Positions 58,901 to 64,000 of a DNA stretch of 64,000 nt are shown one piece after another. Each line of letters starts with the position of its first letter. Position 1 is the stretch's first letter. The translations under genes and the position numbers were made by a program. The stretch is from Arion vulgaris (lineage: Eukaryota > Mollusca > Gastropoda > Stylommatophora > Arionidae). The stretch lies in assembly GCA_020796225.1 (NCBI GenBank), contig CM036762.1, positions 50,198,407-50,262,406 of the forward strand. The letters run 5' to 3'. The notes beneath the pieces are model-generated. The model was not told the DNA's origin, did no database searches, and was given only the letters and a program-made list of their open reading frames with translations.

Positions 58901-59116
58901 TATTACTGTGTTGAGTTTTTGAAGACCAATTGTAGTATATCTTCTGCATGTATTTGATAAAAAATTTGAGAAATGAAAGTCGTATTATGTATCTCAATCT
59001 TTTAGGCTGCATTGATCATGCAAGTGCTACAGTTGACAGATGAACAGATTGCATTACTTCCACCAGAACAACGACAGAGTATTCTCATTCTCAAAGAGCA
59101 AATTAAAAGTGGATAA
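40839..59116 (+). CDS. CSTF2: Cleavage stimulation factor subunit 2 (CstF64), 11-exon gene
   Basis: The spliced reading frame encodes about 372 residues. CstF64 is the RNA-binding subunit of the nuclear CstF complex and recognises the GU/U-rich element downstream of poly(A) sites; its hinge binds CstF77 or symplekin. Domains in order: RRM about residues 30-104 with RNP2 VFVGNI (30-35) and RNP1 KGYGFCEY (69-76); hinge about 127-202 ([26 protein letters not shown]); a Gly/Pro/Met-rich linker 223-336; and the C-terminal three-helix domain ([20 protein letters not shown]) that contacts Pcf11. Exons: 40839-40932, 42279-42357, 42830-43034, 43655-43762, 44420-44539, 45685-45744, 47779-47824, 48722-48832, 49910-50016, 52585-52662, 59006-59116. 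All splice sites are GT-AG and all phases agree. It is shorter than the human protein (about 577 residues) because the linker is short and the human pentapeptide repeats are absent. Confidence 0.96.
41123..41573. repeat. Long inverted repeat of the GAAACGTT element, CSTF2 intron 1
   Basis: Left arm about 41123-41316 and right arm about 41371-41573 are reverse complements with small differences. Each carries the ggcctttatcaagc / gcttgataaaggcc core and ends in cacgtaatcacaaagtact. In a transcript this would form a long hairpin with a loop of about 55 nt. Confidence 0.9.
41926..42083. repeat. Perfect 45-bp inverted repeat, CSTF2 intron 1
   Basis: Arms 41926-41970 and 42039-42083 are exact reverse complements (aataatcatgcatactcata ... 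attaacaac). The loop is 68 bp of AT-rich sequence. It may be a small foldback transposon; no flanking duplication was identified. Confidence 0.88.
42279..42357 (+). CDS. CSTF2: CSTF2 exon 2 (RRM, first part)
   Basis: Acceptor cttattcag|TT, donor TTCAG|gtatgg. It encodes [20 protein letters not shown] and GPVVSFR. Confidence 0.95.
42425..42610 (+). mobile_element. LINE 3' fragment in CSTF2 intron 2
   Basis: Reads [11 protein letters not shown] then [19 protein letters not shown], the typical C-terminal tail of RTE-like LINE proteins. One stop interrupts it. Confidence 0.6.
42830..43034 (+). CDS. CSTF2: CSTF2 exon 3 (RRM, second part)
   Basis: Acceptor gccaacag|AC, donor GTTGAG|gttagt. It holds RNP1 KGYGFCEY and the RRM end, [14 protein letters not shown]. 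The exon ends in phase 0. Confidence 0.97.
43072..43190 (-). mobile_element. LINE 3' tail in CSTF2 intron 3
   Basis: Reverse complement of the tail seen at 19350-19437 and 24750-24838: (TCAA)n-like end, then gatgatagtcc, gtaaccatgtgtgctcc and ttcttacacaggaagatctc on the plus strand. Confidence 0.75.
43655..43762 (+). CDS. CSTF2: CSTF2 exon 4 (hinge start)
   Basis: Acceptor ctctttag|TC, donor ATGAAG|gtaatt. 36 codons, [20 protein letters not shown] onward, ending LMKQMK. Confidence 0.96.
44420..44539 (+). CDS. CSTF2: CSTF2 exon 5 (hinge core)
   Basis: Acceptor atttgcag|CT, donor GCTATG|gtaagt. 40 codons covering the conserved [20 protein letters not shown] hinge helices. Confidence 0.97.
45180..45410 (-). 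mobile_element. LINE 3' fragment in CSTF2 intron 5
   Basis: The minus strand reads [20 protein letters not shown], then [20 protein letters not shown] and LGRRAKAQ. This is the Cys/His C-terminal end of an RNase-H-bearing LINE. No RT part is attached. Confidence 0.75.
45685..45744 (+). CDS. CSTF2: CSTF2 exon 6 (hinge end)
   Basis: Acceptor gttccag|TC, donor CAAAAG|gtactg. 20 codons, [20 protein letters not shown]. It diverges from the vertebrate hinge end, but frame and sites fit. Confidence 0.85.
46142..46550 (-). mobile_element. SINE-2 head-to-tail dimer in CSTF2 intron 6
   Basis: Copies at 46142-46343 and 46344-46550 share orientation and are separated only by aattttttttttt. The pair, not each copy, is flanked by AATTTGTTG at 46133-46141 and 46551-46559. 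Confidence 0.88.
46565..46820 (+). mobile_element. SINE-6, uninterrupted copy
   Basis: Matches 30619-30804 joined to 31236-31300, without the LINE insert: gcaaagaatagtaacactg ... agcatcgcagaaaccgg ... cgctcttaggctcagatca. Confidence 0.8.
46970..47290 (+). mobile_element. LINE 3' end fragment
   Basis: The right part (gagcacctatgggtctgcctgaagtgcagtg ... gttcagtaacc) parallels the end of the LINE at 10435-10480 (ggcactacaggtctgcctgg ... attcaataacc). The coding part is too decayed to read. Confidence 0.5.
47490..47655 (-). mobile_element. LINE 3' fragment, relative of 13165-13375
   Basis: agcttgtcctaagcagcaga ... ctcataggccacatgt ... cctctgcagctgtcat follows the same order as the copy near 13190-13330. 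Confidence 0.65.
47779..47824 (+). CDS. CSTF2: CSTF2 exon 7 (linker)
   Basis: Acceptor cttttcag|CA, donor ATAG|gtacat. 46 nt, [15 protein letters not shown], exit phase 1. Confidence 0.85.
47985..48290 (-). mobile_element. SINE-3 copy in CSTF2 intron 7
   Basis: cactatgaatttaggcatag ... ggcgctccgactgatttttg ... actccgactttcagagatac matches 11660 and 24530. A tRNA-like region (cctcaaaccctgg) lies at the right end. Confidence 0.65.
48722..48832 (+). CDS. CSTF2: CSTF2 exon 8 (linker)
   Basis: Acceptor ctgctacag|GT, donor CTCAAG|gtttgt. Met/Gly/Pro-rich: [20 protein letters not shown] then [12 protein letters not shown]. Confidence 0.88.
48905..49110 (+). mobile_element. SINE-5 copy in CSTF2 intron 8
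   Basis: gagacccaggtttgttcctcg stands for the degenerate B-box region, followed by actcctagcctgaacagttt, cgcagtgactgcaccagcc and ctcctgtcacccatgttct. Same order as 13550-13690. Confidence 0.7.
49430..49690 (+). mobile_element. LINE 3' fragment in CSTF2 intron 8
   Basis: Reads [20 protein letters not shown] and [19 protein letters not shown] before a stop; related to 27245-27430. It ends near gatgacgatgatg. Confidence 0.7.
49910..50016 (+). CDS. CSTF2: CSTF2 exon 9 (linker)
   Basis: Acceptor caaatccag|CC, donor AGTCAG|gtaata. [20 protein letters not shown] onward. The last 24 nt of this exon seed a 75-bp tandem repeat in the intron. Confidence 0.88.
49993..50275 (+). repeat. 75-bp tandem repeat seeded by the end of CSTF2 exon 9
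   Basis: Units begin at 49993 (inside the exon, atccaaagg), 50068 (atccaaaga), 50143 (atcaaaga) and 50214 (attcaatg): spacings 75, 75 and 71 bp. Each unit contains a decayed copy of the exon end, the splice donor and the first part of the intron. Only unit 1 keeps CAG|gtaata. Confidence 0.85.
50276..50625 (+). mobile_element. LINE C-terminal fragment with zinc-finger remnant
   Basis: Reads [20 protein letters not shown] and [11 protein letters not shown], then (next frame) [14 protein letters not shown]. This is the C-terminal tail plus C2H2-like finger of RTE-like LINE proteins. A stop separates the two parts. Confidence 0.75.
51225..51315. other. Short GC-rich, CpG-rich patch
   Basis: gcgaagacgacaccgccgag ... 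gaggaccacgtatccgagg stands out in the AT-rich intron. It could encode Asp/Glu/Ala-rich sequence on one frame or Arg-rich on another. It is probably a LINE 3' end; no splice evidence was seen. Confidence 0.3.
51320..52150. other. CSTF2 intron 9 spacer, no feature recognised
   Basis: AT-rich sequence; short frames only. No repeat was matched elsewhere. Confidence 0.4.
52155..52348 (-). mobile_element. tRNA-derived SINE fragment in CSTF2 intron 9
   Basis: The minus strand starts tatggcgaagtggttaagac, close to the A-box region of Leu/Ser tRNAs, followed by ggttgtgagttgaagc in the B-box position. The body is unlike SINE-1 to SINE-6. Confidence 0.55.
52585..52662 (+). CDS. CSTF2: CSTF2 exon 10
   Basis: Acceptor gaatgcag|TC, donor GAAAAG|gtgatc. 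It ends with STQDQEK, the conserved lead into the C-terminal domain. Confidence 0.92.
52835..53875 (+). mobile_element. LINE 3' part with RNase H domain, CSTF2 last intron
   Basis: RNase H motifs are present: [20 protein letters not shown] near 53055; the DSL box near 53260 in another frame; and [20 protein letters not shown] near 53375. It continues through [20 protein letters not shown] to a CxC ... HxxxxC tail ([20 protein letters not shown]) and stops at 53838. A (GAA)n tail follows. Frameshifts and stops near 53190-53330 disable it. Confidence 0.88.
53895..57175 (-). mobile_element. Near full-length RTE-like LINE, antisense in CSTF2 last intron
   Basis: Reading right to left on the minus strand: endonuclease from about 56864 ([40 protein letters not shown] near 56430, RDKNQIDHI near 56210); linker 56040-55600; reverse transcriptase 55600-54400 with [55 protein letters not shown] and the intact catalytic box [10 protein letters not shown] near 54690; C-terminal region to 53924. 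The 3' end is an AGAG microsatellite. At least five frame changes separate the pieces, so no intact protein is made. About 300 bp of 5' leader precede the endonuclease. Confidence 0.92.
57240..57450. repeat. Inverted duplication of a LINE 3' end
   Basis: cttaggactgcaacaaatgc (57322) and gcatttgttgcagtcctaag (57419) are reverse complements, with gccattcttctctg / cagagaagaatggt continuing the arms. The minus-strand reading [13 protein letters not shown] matches the C terminus of the RTE-like LINE just upstream. Confidence 0.8.
57600..58200. repeat. Degenerate TTCTCTG-rich repeat, period about 212 bp
   Basis: atgttctctggttcggataat ... ctcatagtcctctga (57738) resembles atgttctggttttgataatg ... 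ctcatagttctctga (57950). ttctctgatagcatg also recurs several times. Old tandem duplication of simple sequence. Confidence 0.5.
59006..59116 (+). CDS. CSTF2: CSTF2 exon 11 (C-terminal domain)
   Basis: Acceptor cttttag|GC after a 6.3-kb intron; stop TAA at 59114-59116. Encodes [20 protein letters not shown] and [15 protein letters not shown], the most conserved part of the protein. Confidence 0.97.
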   Translation, partial: AALIMQVLQLTDEQIALLPPEQRQSILILKEQIKSG

Positions 59117-59173
59117 TTTCATTTAGCTTAGCTACAGTTTTCTTTAGGGAATGGGGGTGTTCATTGTGTTGTT

Positions 59174-59179
59174 AATAAA
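59174..59179 (+). promoter_or_regulatory. CSTF2: CSTF2 poly(A) signal AATAAA
   Basis: Canonical hexamer 58 bp after the stop codon, followed by GT-rich sequence (tttgtgtagtacattgtg) near 59189, as expected of a downstream element. Confidence 0.75.
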
Positions 59180-59639
59180 TTGAGAAATTTTGTGTAGTAC
59201 ATTGTGAATATTCAACTCATCCATCCATCTTGATTTCTCTTCATTGAAATGAATCTGTAAGATCTATAAGAACTTATTTGTTTTGAGTTTCTAGATATAT
59301 TGATCTTTTTTTGGATATGTAACTTGTACTTTTGATGTTATTGGTTACTGAACTGAACTGACGTTATTGCACTCTGGTCAGACACATAGGTGCTCATTCT
59401 CCCACAACAGATGTTGAAGGGTATGCATACTGATGGTTTCTGTGGCTCGCTGGTTAAACACATTCCTCTACCCCTCAGGCTTCCAGTTCTACTTGTACGA
59501 CATGTAACTCCAAACTCCTTAAATCGCTGTATTGATAGTACTTTTGCAGTACTATATATATCGTTTTTGTCTGACACATAAGACTTCCACAAGAGATTGT
59601 GTACCTACTTACCACAGATATAGTACAGGATAGCATTTC

Positions 59640-59775
59640 TGCTCATGTTTCTGTTTTTGTGTGTTACTGTCTTGATAAAGACCTTTTTGGTTCAAACATC
59701 GACTGTGTATCTGTGCTCATTTGTAAAACTATTTCAACCCCATTTGTGGAAGAAAATTATATGGACCTTTGTGTG
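59640..59775 (+). mobile_element. Diverged GAAACGTT element
   Basis: cttgataaagacctttttgg then ttcaaacatcgactg keeps the stem-like aagacc ... ggtt pairing but has lost the exact GAAACGTT box. ctcatttgtaaaactatttc follows as in other copies. Confidence 0.5.
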
Positions 59776-59879
59776 AACTACAAAAGGCAGTGAGGTTTAT
59801 ACAAATGACAACATTGCAGATATAGACAATATTTCAAGTGAAAAGAATAAGATAAAAGAAAGTAAGGAACCAGTTTTCA

Positions 59880-60105
59880 TACATATTGAGGAAATAAGGT
59901 ATTTGTTCTGTATTTTTCTTTGACATCATCATCACATGAGTGATGTAGTCAACATCATGCCTGCTGCCTTTACATCCCAGTATTTTTTCTGGTACCCTAG
60001 AGCCATAAGGTATGAAAATATCCAACGCACTGTTTAATTTGATCCTGTGACCAGGCACCCACAAAGCAAGCAAACTAACCACAATGCTATGGCAGCTCTT
60101 AGAGA
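59880..60105 (-). mobile_element. SINE-4 copy
   Basis: tgatgtagtcaacatcatgc ... ctggtacc ... cctgtgaccaggcaccc ... agcaaactaaccacaatgct follows the family order; diverged. Confidence 0.65.
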
Positions 60106-60384
60106 AAATGAAGTAACATCACTTATTGCATTTTGTCATTATTCATTCACCTATTGATGTCCAGTTTTACTGCAGTCTTCCTCACATTCAAACTTCTTAA
60201 TAATAAAAGAAAAGACATGTACAGTACTTCTGTGTGAGAACCTATCATTGTTTGTTATCTGTTTTCAGAAAATTGTTAGTTTCTTATCATAAGTAAACTG
60301 TTTCATACAACTGAATGTCAATTTAGTTATATAAATATGTATATTCATAGAAGAATGTGTGAAATATAGTTGGTATTTGGTCGC

Positions 60385-60525
60385 CATTTGTGTTTCATTT
60401 AATTTGTCACTCCTATTTGTTCGTTGCTTGATAAAGCCTTGTTGGTCGAAACGTTGCTGTTTATCGTCACTGTTTCTGTTTTTGTAAAACTATAGTACTT
60501 TGTTTGTACTTGTTTCACTATTGAA
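60385..60525 (+). mobile_element. GAAACGTT element, single copy
   Basis: ttgtcactcctatttgttcg, then ttgataaagccttgttggtc, then gaaacgttgctgtttatcg and gtaaaactatagtactttg. It is one arm of the palindromes at 38.7 and 41.1 kb, with one base lost from the stem. Confidence 0.75.
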
Positions 60526-60554
60526 ATATAGTTGATCCTCTATGTATTGAAAGG

Positions 60555-60965
60555 TAACTAACTGTCTTGTCTTACTTCTCATAATCTTTCTGGGGGGGAA
60601 AGGAGAGGTCTCTGGGGTTAAGCTGTTGCCTTCCAAAGTTTAAGCTGTTGCCATTCGAATCCAGACCCAAGTTGTCATATTTCGCCTCCGAACCGGCCAT
60701 AACAGGCTCCAAACCCACCTCTTCAGTAAATTTTAAATTGGCATAACTAGCCTGTGCCACTGCGAGAAGGTGGACATGATGGCAGAGCACCTACTGCAAA
60801 ACTGCCCACTGCTAGCAGGCCTGAGAAATGAAACCTGGCCAGAAAATACCGAACTAAATGAGAAGCTGTACAGAGGGACAAGTCCCTAAAAGCAACAGCA
60901 GAATTTATGAGAAAATCTGGTACATCGTCTAAGCGGGATCGCGAGAGAATCCAGACCATGCTGTT
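60555..60965 (+). mobile_element. LINE 3' end with Cys/His tail
   Basis: Reads CHCEKVDMMAEHLLQNCPLL then AGLRNETWPENTELNEKLY, the C-terminal Cys/His segment of RNase-H-bearing LINEs, ending near 60960. The last 60 bp match 62870-62930 and the reverse of 12040-12100. Confidence 0.75.
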
Positions 60966-61011
60966 CTGTTAATGCATGTATTTTTTCCAGAGATCCCTAG
61001 AATTGTTGCAG

Positions 61012-61255
61012 GAGTTTCTCGCATCTTGTGCTAGGGTTCAATCCCACAATGAGCTTGGAATATTTTTCTGACTGTAACAGCTCTCACGCTGGCCCAGCCT
61101 CATTTGGGTATCCAGAAAAGCACTGGGAAGTAAAGACGGCCGGTGGAATGTTGACCACATCACCAATCATGTGCTGACTGTCAATAAGAAATATAGGCTT
61201 AACATTGTATTACCCAATGTACCTCTAGGTATGATAAAGGGTTCCTTTACTTTTA
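61012..61255 (+). mobile_element. SINE-4 copy
   Basis: Head with B box GGGTTCAATCCC near 61028, then ggcccagcctcatttgggt, gttgaccacatcaccaatc and ggtatgataaagggttcct. Confidence 0.78.
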
Positions 61256-61299
61256 CCTGGCAGGTGGATTGCCATTTCTGCAGAGATAAACCAAGCCAT

Positions 61300-61515
61300 A
61301 TGGGGTAAAAGGCATGGAATTTTTCCCGACACGACGGCTCTCAGGTCGACCCAGCCTCAACTGATACCAGACATGCTCTAGAAAGAAATATAGGCTACAC
61401 GTGATGCTGACCACATCACCCAGTTGATAATGTGCTGACTGTCAATAAAAATACAGGCCTAACACTGTATTGACCTATTACCTCTAGGTATGAAAGGGTT
61501 CCTTTACTTTTCTTT
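61300..61515 (+). mobile_element. SINE-4 copy, head truncated
   Basis: cccgacacgacggctctcag, gtcgacccagcctcaactg, gctgaccacatcacccagtt and ggtatgaaagggttcctt. Same order as the copy just upstream; the B-box region is missing. Confidence 0.75.
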
Positions 61516-61854
61516 TACTTTTATGTGGGGTAAAACCTGGTTCAATGATGTCAATCTTTCATCTTTAAACTCTTTAGATTTTTCATAATTTTTACAGCAT
61601 GCGTACAAGAGCATATTCATACATAGTTCAAATGATGTGTATATCTGTTATTGAATTTGTGTATGCACACAGTCATTCATAATTTGTCTAAAAAGTGACT
61701 GTTGCTAACAGGGTTCAGTGTTAATTGTATAGAAATAATATTAAAAGTAAATGATCTCAATTGTTATTTGGGTTTTTTATGGGATCATGACTGATAACAA
61801 CAGAGAGAGAGAAAATTCTGGCAGCAAAACTTAATGAAAAAGGCAACAGAACTC

Positions 61855-62115
61855 TTTTTCATACCTCCAGATATATTGGGTAATACGGTGTTGGACATGT
61901 TTTTTTCATTGACGTTGACACATGATGAGTGATGTGGTCAACATCACGCTGGCCGCCTTTTACTTTTCGATGCTTTTCCTTATACACAATTGAGGCTGGG
62001 TTGACCTGAGAGCCGCTAGGGCTGGAAAAATATTCCACAACCACTGTGGGATTGAACCGGACCGCTAACCCAAGAAGCAAGTTCACTAACAGCTGCGCTA
62101 CTGCTGCTCTCAAAA
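61855..62115 (-). mobile_element. SINE-4 copy
   Basis: tcatacctccagatatattg ... gatgtggtcaacatcacgct ... ggctgggttgacctgagagc ... gggattgaaccgg. tRNA-like head at the right end. Confidence 0.78.
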
Positions 62116-62224
62116 CTTCATATCCAAAATGATAATCAGTATTCTAAACAGATTTGTAGAAAGTCATAATTGCCTACGTGACCTGCTGGCATGACACTTA
62201 TGTCTTTTCTTTGCCTAAGGATCC

Positions 62225-62465
62225 TCTTTGTGGAGCGTCTGGCCATGTGGATTAGAGTTCTGTTCCCATGCTGTAGGCCTGGGTTCAATCCACGGTAAGG
62301 CCAGGGTGTTTTTTTTCTGTTGAGGACAAAGCTCTTGCGAGAGCTTCGCAGCGACTGCACTATTATGACCACTTTAATATAGCCATTAAATTCCACAGAC
62401 TCATGTCCCTTCTGTCCTATACCGCCCAATAAAGCGGTATTACAGGCAGTAACTGCCACCAAAAA
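62225..62465 (+). mobile_element. SINE-5 copy
   Basis: tctggccatgtggattagag, B box GGGTTCAATCC near 62283, then agcttcgcagcgactgcact and cacagactcatgtcccttct. Confidence 0.78.
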
Positions 62466-62579
62466 AGATCCTCTTTAAATCTATGTTGTAAAACAGAGTG
62501 ATAAGCAATAACGTTGATCAGAGATTACTTTTGTCGTGTTTGGTTAAAATGTATATAATCTTGATTATCATTAAGATCA

Positions 62580-62930
62580 CTTCTCACTCGAGTGGTTGCG
62601 GGGCCGAAATGGGGTGTAAAGAATAGAACCACTGTTACCTGCCACGCATGTCGTAAGAGGCGACTAAGGAGGTTGGTTGTGGTGCTAGCTACCACACACC
62701 ATAAAAACACTTGATGGCTACAGAATGGAGAGCAAACCGAGTAAACGCTGCCTGAAACCGGGCACATCGTCGAAGGATAAGCACCAGAGCTCCAAATGGT
62801 GCTGAGGATGTGACGTAAAACACACCAATACTAAAGCTGCATGAAGCGAATTTCCACATGAATGGAATTTATGGGGAAATCTGGTACATGGTTCTGGGCG
62901 GTGATCGCGAGAGACAGAAAGATAACTTCT
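62580..62930 (+). mobile_element. SINE-1 head fused to a different 3' part
   Basis: 62585-62675 is the SINE-1 head (gtgtaaagaatagaaccact ... aagaggcgactaaggagg). From about 62680 it continues as an unrelated body whose end (tttatggggaaatctggtac) matches a LINE 3' end at 60905 and 12060 (reverse). Confidence 0.7.
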
Positions 62931-63123
62931 ATCAGTAAGTGTCTTGGGTTGGTTTCAAATTGAGTGCTTGTTTCATAACTTATAAGAATGTGTTCTTGTT
63001 AAGAACTAAATCTGCCGAGACGATCGCTCTTTGGTAACCAAGGAAATAATGGATTTTAGAGAGAGAGGAAAATATGACTTTCACCCATACAGCAACCTAT
63101 AGATCCACGTTAGATCTCTTGTG

Positions 63124-63378
63124 GCGCCCGAGTGGTTACCGGGGCCCAAATTTGGGGTATCAAGAATAGAACCACTGTTACCTGCCATGCATGTCGTAAG
63201 AGGCGTCTAAGCAGGTTTGGCTGAAATCAGATGTACATGTCCTAAACGTGTAGAAGTCTATACGTTTAGGGGCCTACCAAACCAATGTGCAACGTATACA
63301 CGTTCTTGGCAAAGATCAAACATATCATAAAGAGTGATTAAAATTGGTTGTATAGAACGAACGCAAAGAAGAAGAAGT
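63124..63378 (+). mobile_element. SINE-1, full-length
   Basis: Starts gcccgagtggttaccggggc and ends (GAA)n. It interrupts a local duplication: tctcttg flanks both ends, and atagatcca.gtta.atctct (63100) recurs at 63430 as gtagatcc.cgtaagtctct. Confidence 0.85.
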
Positions 63379-63379
63379 C

Positions 63380-64000
63380 TCTTGAGGTTGGAAACCTCTG
63401 TGGACGACATCCACTCGTACCATAATCTGTAGATCCCCGTAAGTCTCTAGAGGTTGGAAACGTCGAGGGAGGGGGTAATGGCGTGGGATATTGATAATAA
63501 AGAAAGCATGCCTTCACGCAAAAATCAGTCAAGCACCATACCAGACGCACTGACCAAGTCTGAATTCATATTGGGTGAACGCAGCAGAAGAAGAAGTAGT
63601 ATGCCAAGCACTCTGACAAAGCCAACCATGTTTCTTTGACAAACTGGCAAGATTGACCGGGATAGTTGTCATGAACACGACCGCGTCTCATTTGCAAGAA
63701 CTCAATCTCTAAGTGCTGGCGGCTAGGAAAGCGTGTAAGTGCTACCACTCTAATGCGTTCGTCTTGTGTCCGAGGAAATCGATTGCTAGTCACTTCTGCC
63801 GATTTTATTAACACTGCAAGCCAAAATTATCTTTTATCTGCGATCCCATCCATAATCGTAGTCAGACTACGTTAGAACGCGTTTTAAAAAATAAATTTCC
63901 TACCCCAACGACTATGTCTTCGACGATCTCTACTTCCCTGAATTTTACAAGTTGTCACCAAATGTTCTAAACCTCCACTTCACATTATATACCAGAAGAA
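63380..64000. other. No gene recognised
   Basis: A 61-codon plus-strand frame (63454-63639) with a Ser/Arg/Thr-rich composition (RSRRRSSMPSTLTKP) has no recognisable domain. A splice-supported exon cannot be argued. The rest is unremarkable. Confidence 0.35.

Overview
The window is AT-rich animal nuclear DNA with introns, spliced genes and a very high load of dispersed and tandem repeats. Three spliced genes can be read: the 3' part of a glycine N-acyltransferase-like gene (+ strand, exons 2140-2289 and 7630-7906), a mitochondrial pyruvate carrier 1 gene (MPC1, - strand, exons between 36674 and 27822) and a complete 11-exon CstF64/CSTF2 gene (+ strand, 40839-59116). MPC1 and CSTF2 are divergent, about 4.2 kb apart. 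The protein families and the style of the repeats (LINE tails with RNase H domains, tRNA-like SINEs, (GAA)n tails) suggest a lophotrochozoan, most likely a mollusc. That placement is inference; no organelle or rRNA sequence is present to confirm it.

Layout. 1-8 kb: end of the GLYAT-like gene, with a TC-rich minisatellite just upstream of one exon and a decayed second copy of that exon at 3.6-4.4 kb. 8-27 kb: no gene seen; LINE and SINE debris, a 5-kb 48-bp minisatellite (14194-19239), a 413-bp tandem duplication (19330-20160) and a 39-bp minisatellite (20470-21085). 27.8-36.7 kb: MPC1, whose introns hold SINEs, a nested LINE-in-SINE insertion and an LTR-like block. 37-40.8 kb: LINE remnants and a 244-bp palindrome, ending with an antisense LINE reverse-transcriptase remnant that stops about 60 bp before the CSTF2 start codon. 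40.8-59.2 kb: CSTF2, with introns carrying palindromes, SINE dimers, a tandem repeat seeded by an exon end, and two LINEs in the last intron. 59.2-64 kb: SINE-rich sequence with no recognised gene.

The genes do not form a pathway. GLYAT-like enzymes acylate amino groups from acyl-CoA, MPC1 imports pyruvate into mitochondria, and CstF64 binds the GU-rich element during pre-mRNA 3' end formation. I use local names for the SINE families: SINE-1 ((GAA)n tail, no clear B box), SINE-2 to SINE-5 (tRNA-like with a B box) and SINE-6 (SINE-1-like head, different tail). No CRISPR array, rRNA, functional tRNA or bacterial-type operon was seen. The main points for follow-up are the GLYAT exon duplication, the one-base phase conflict and long C-terminal tail in MPC1, the 75-bp repeat derived from a CSTF2 exon end, and a family of palindromic elements with a hammerhead-like core.
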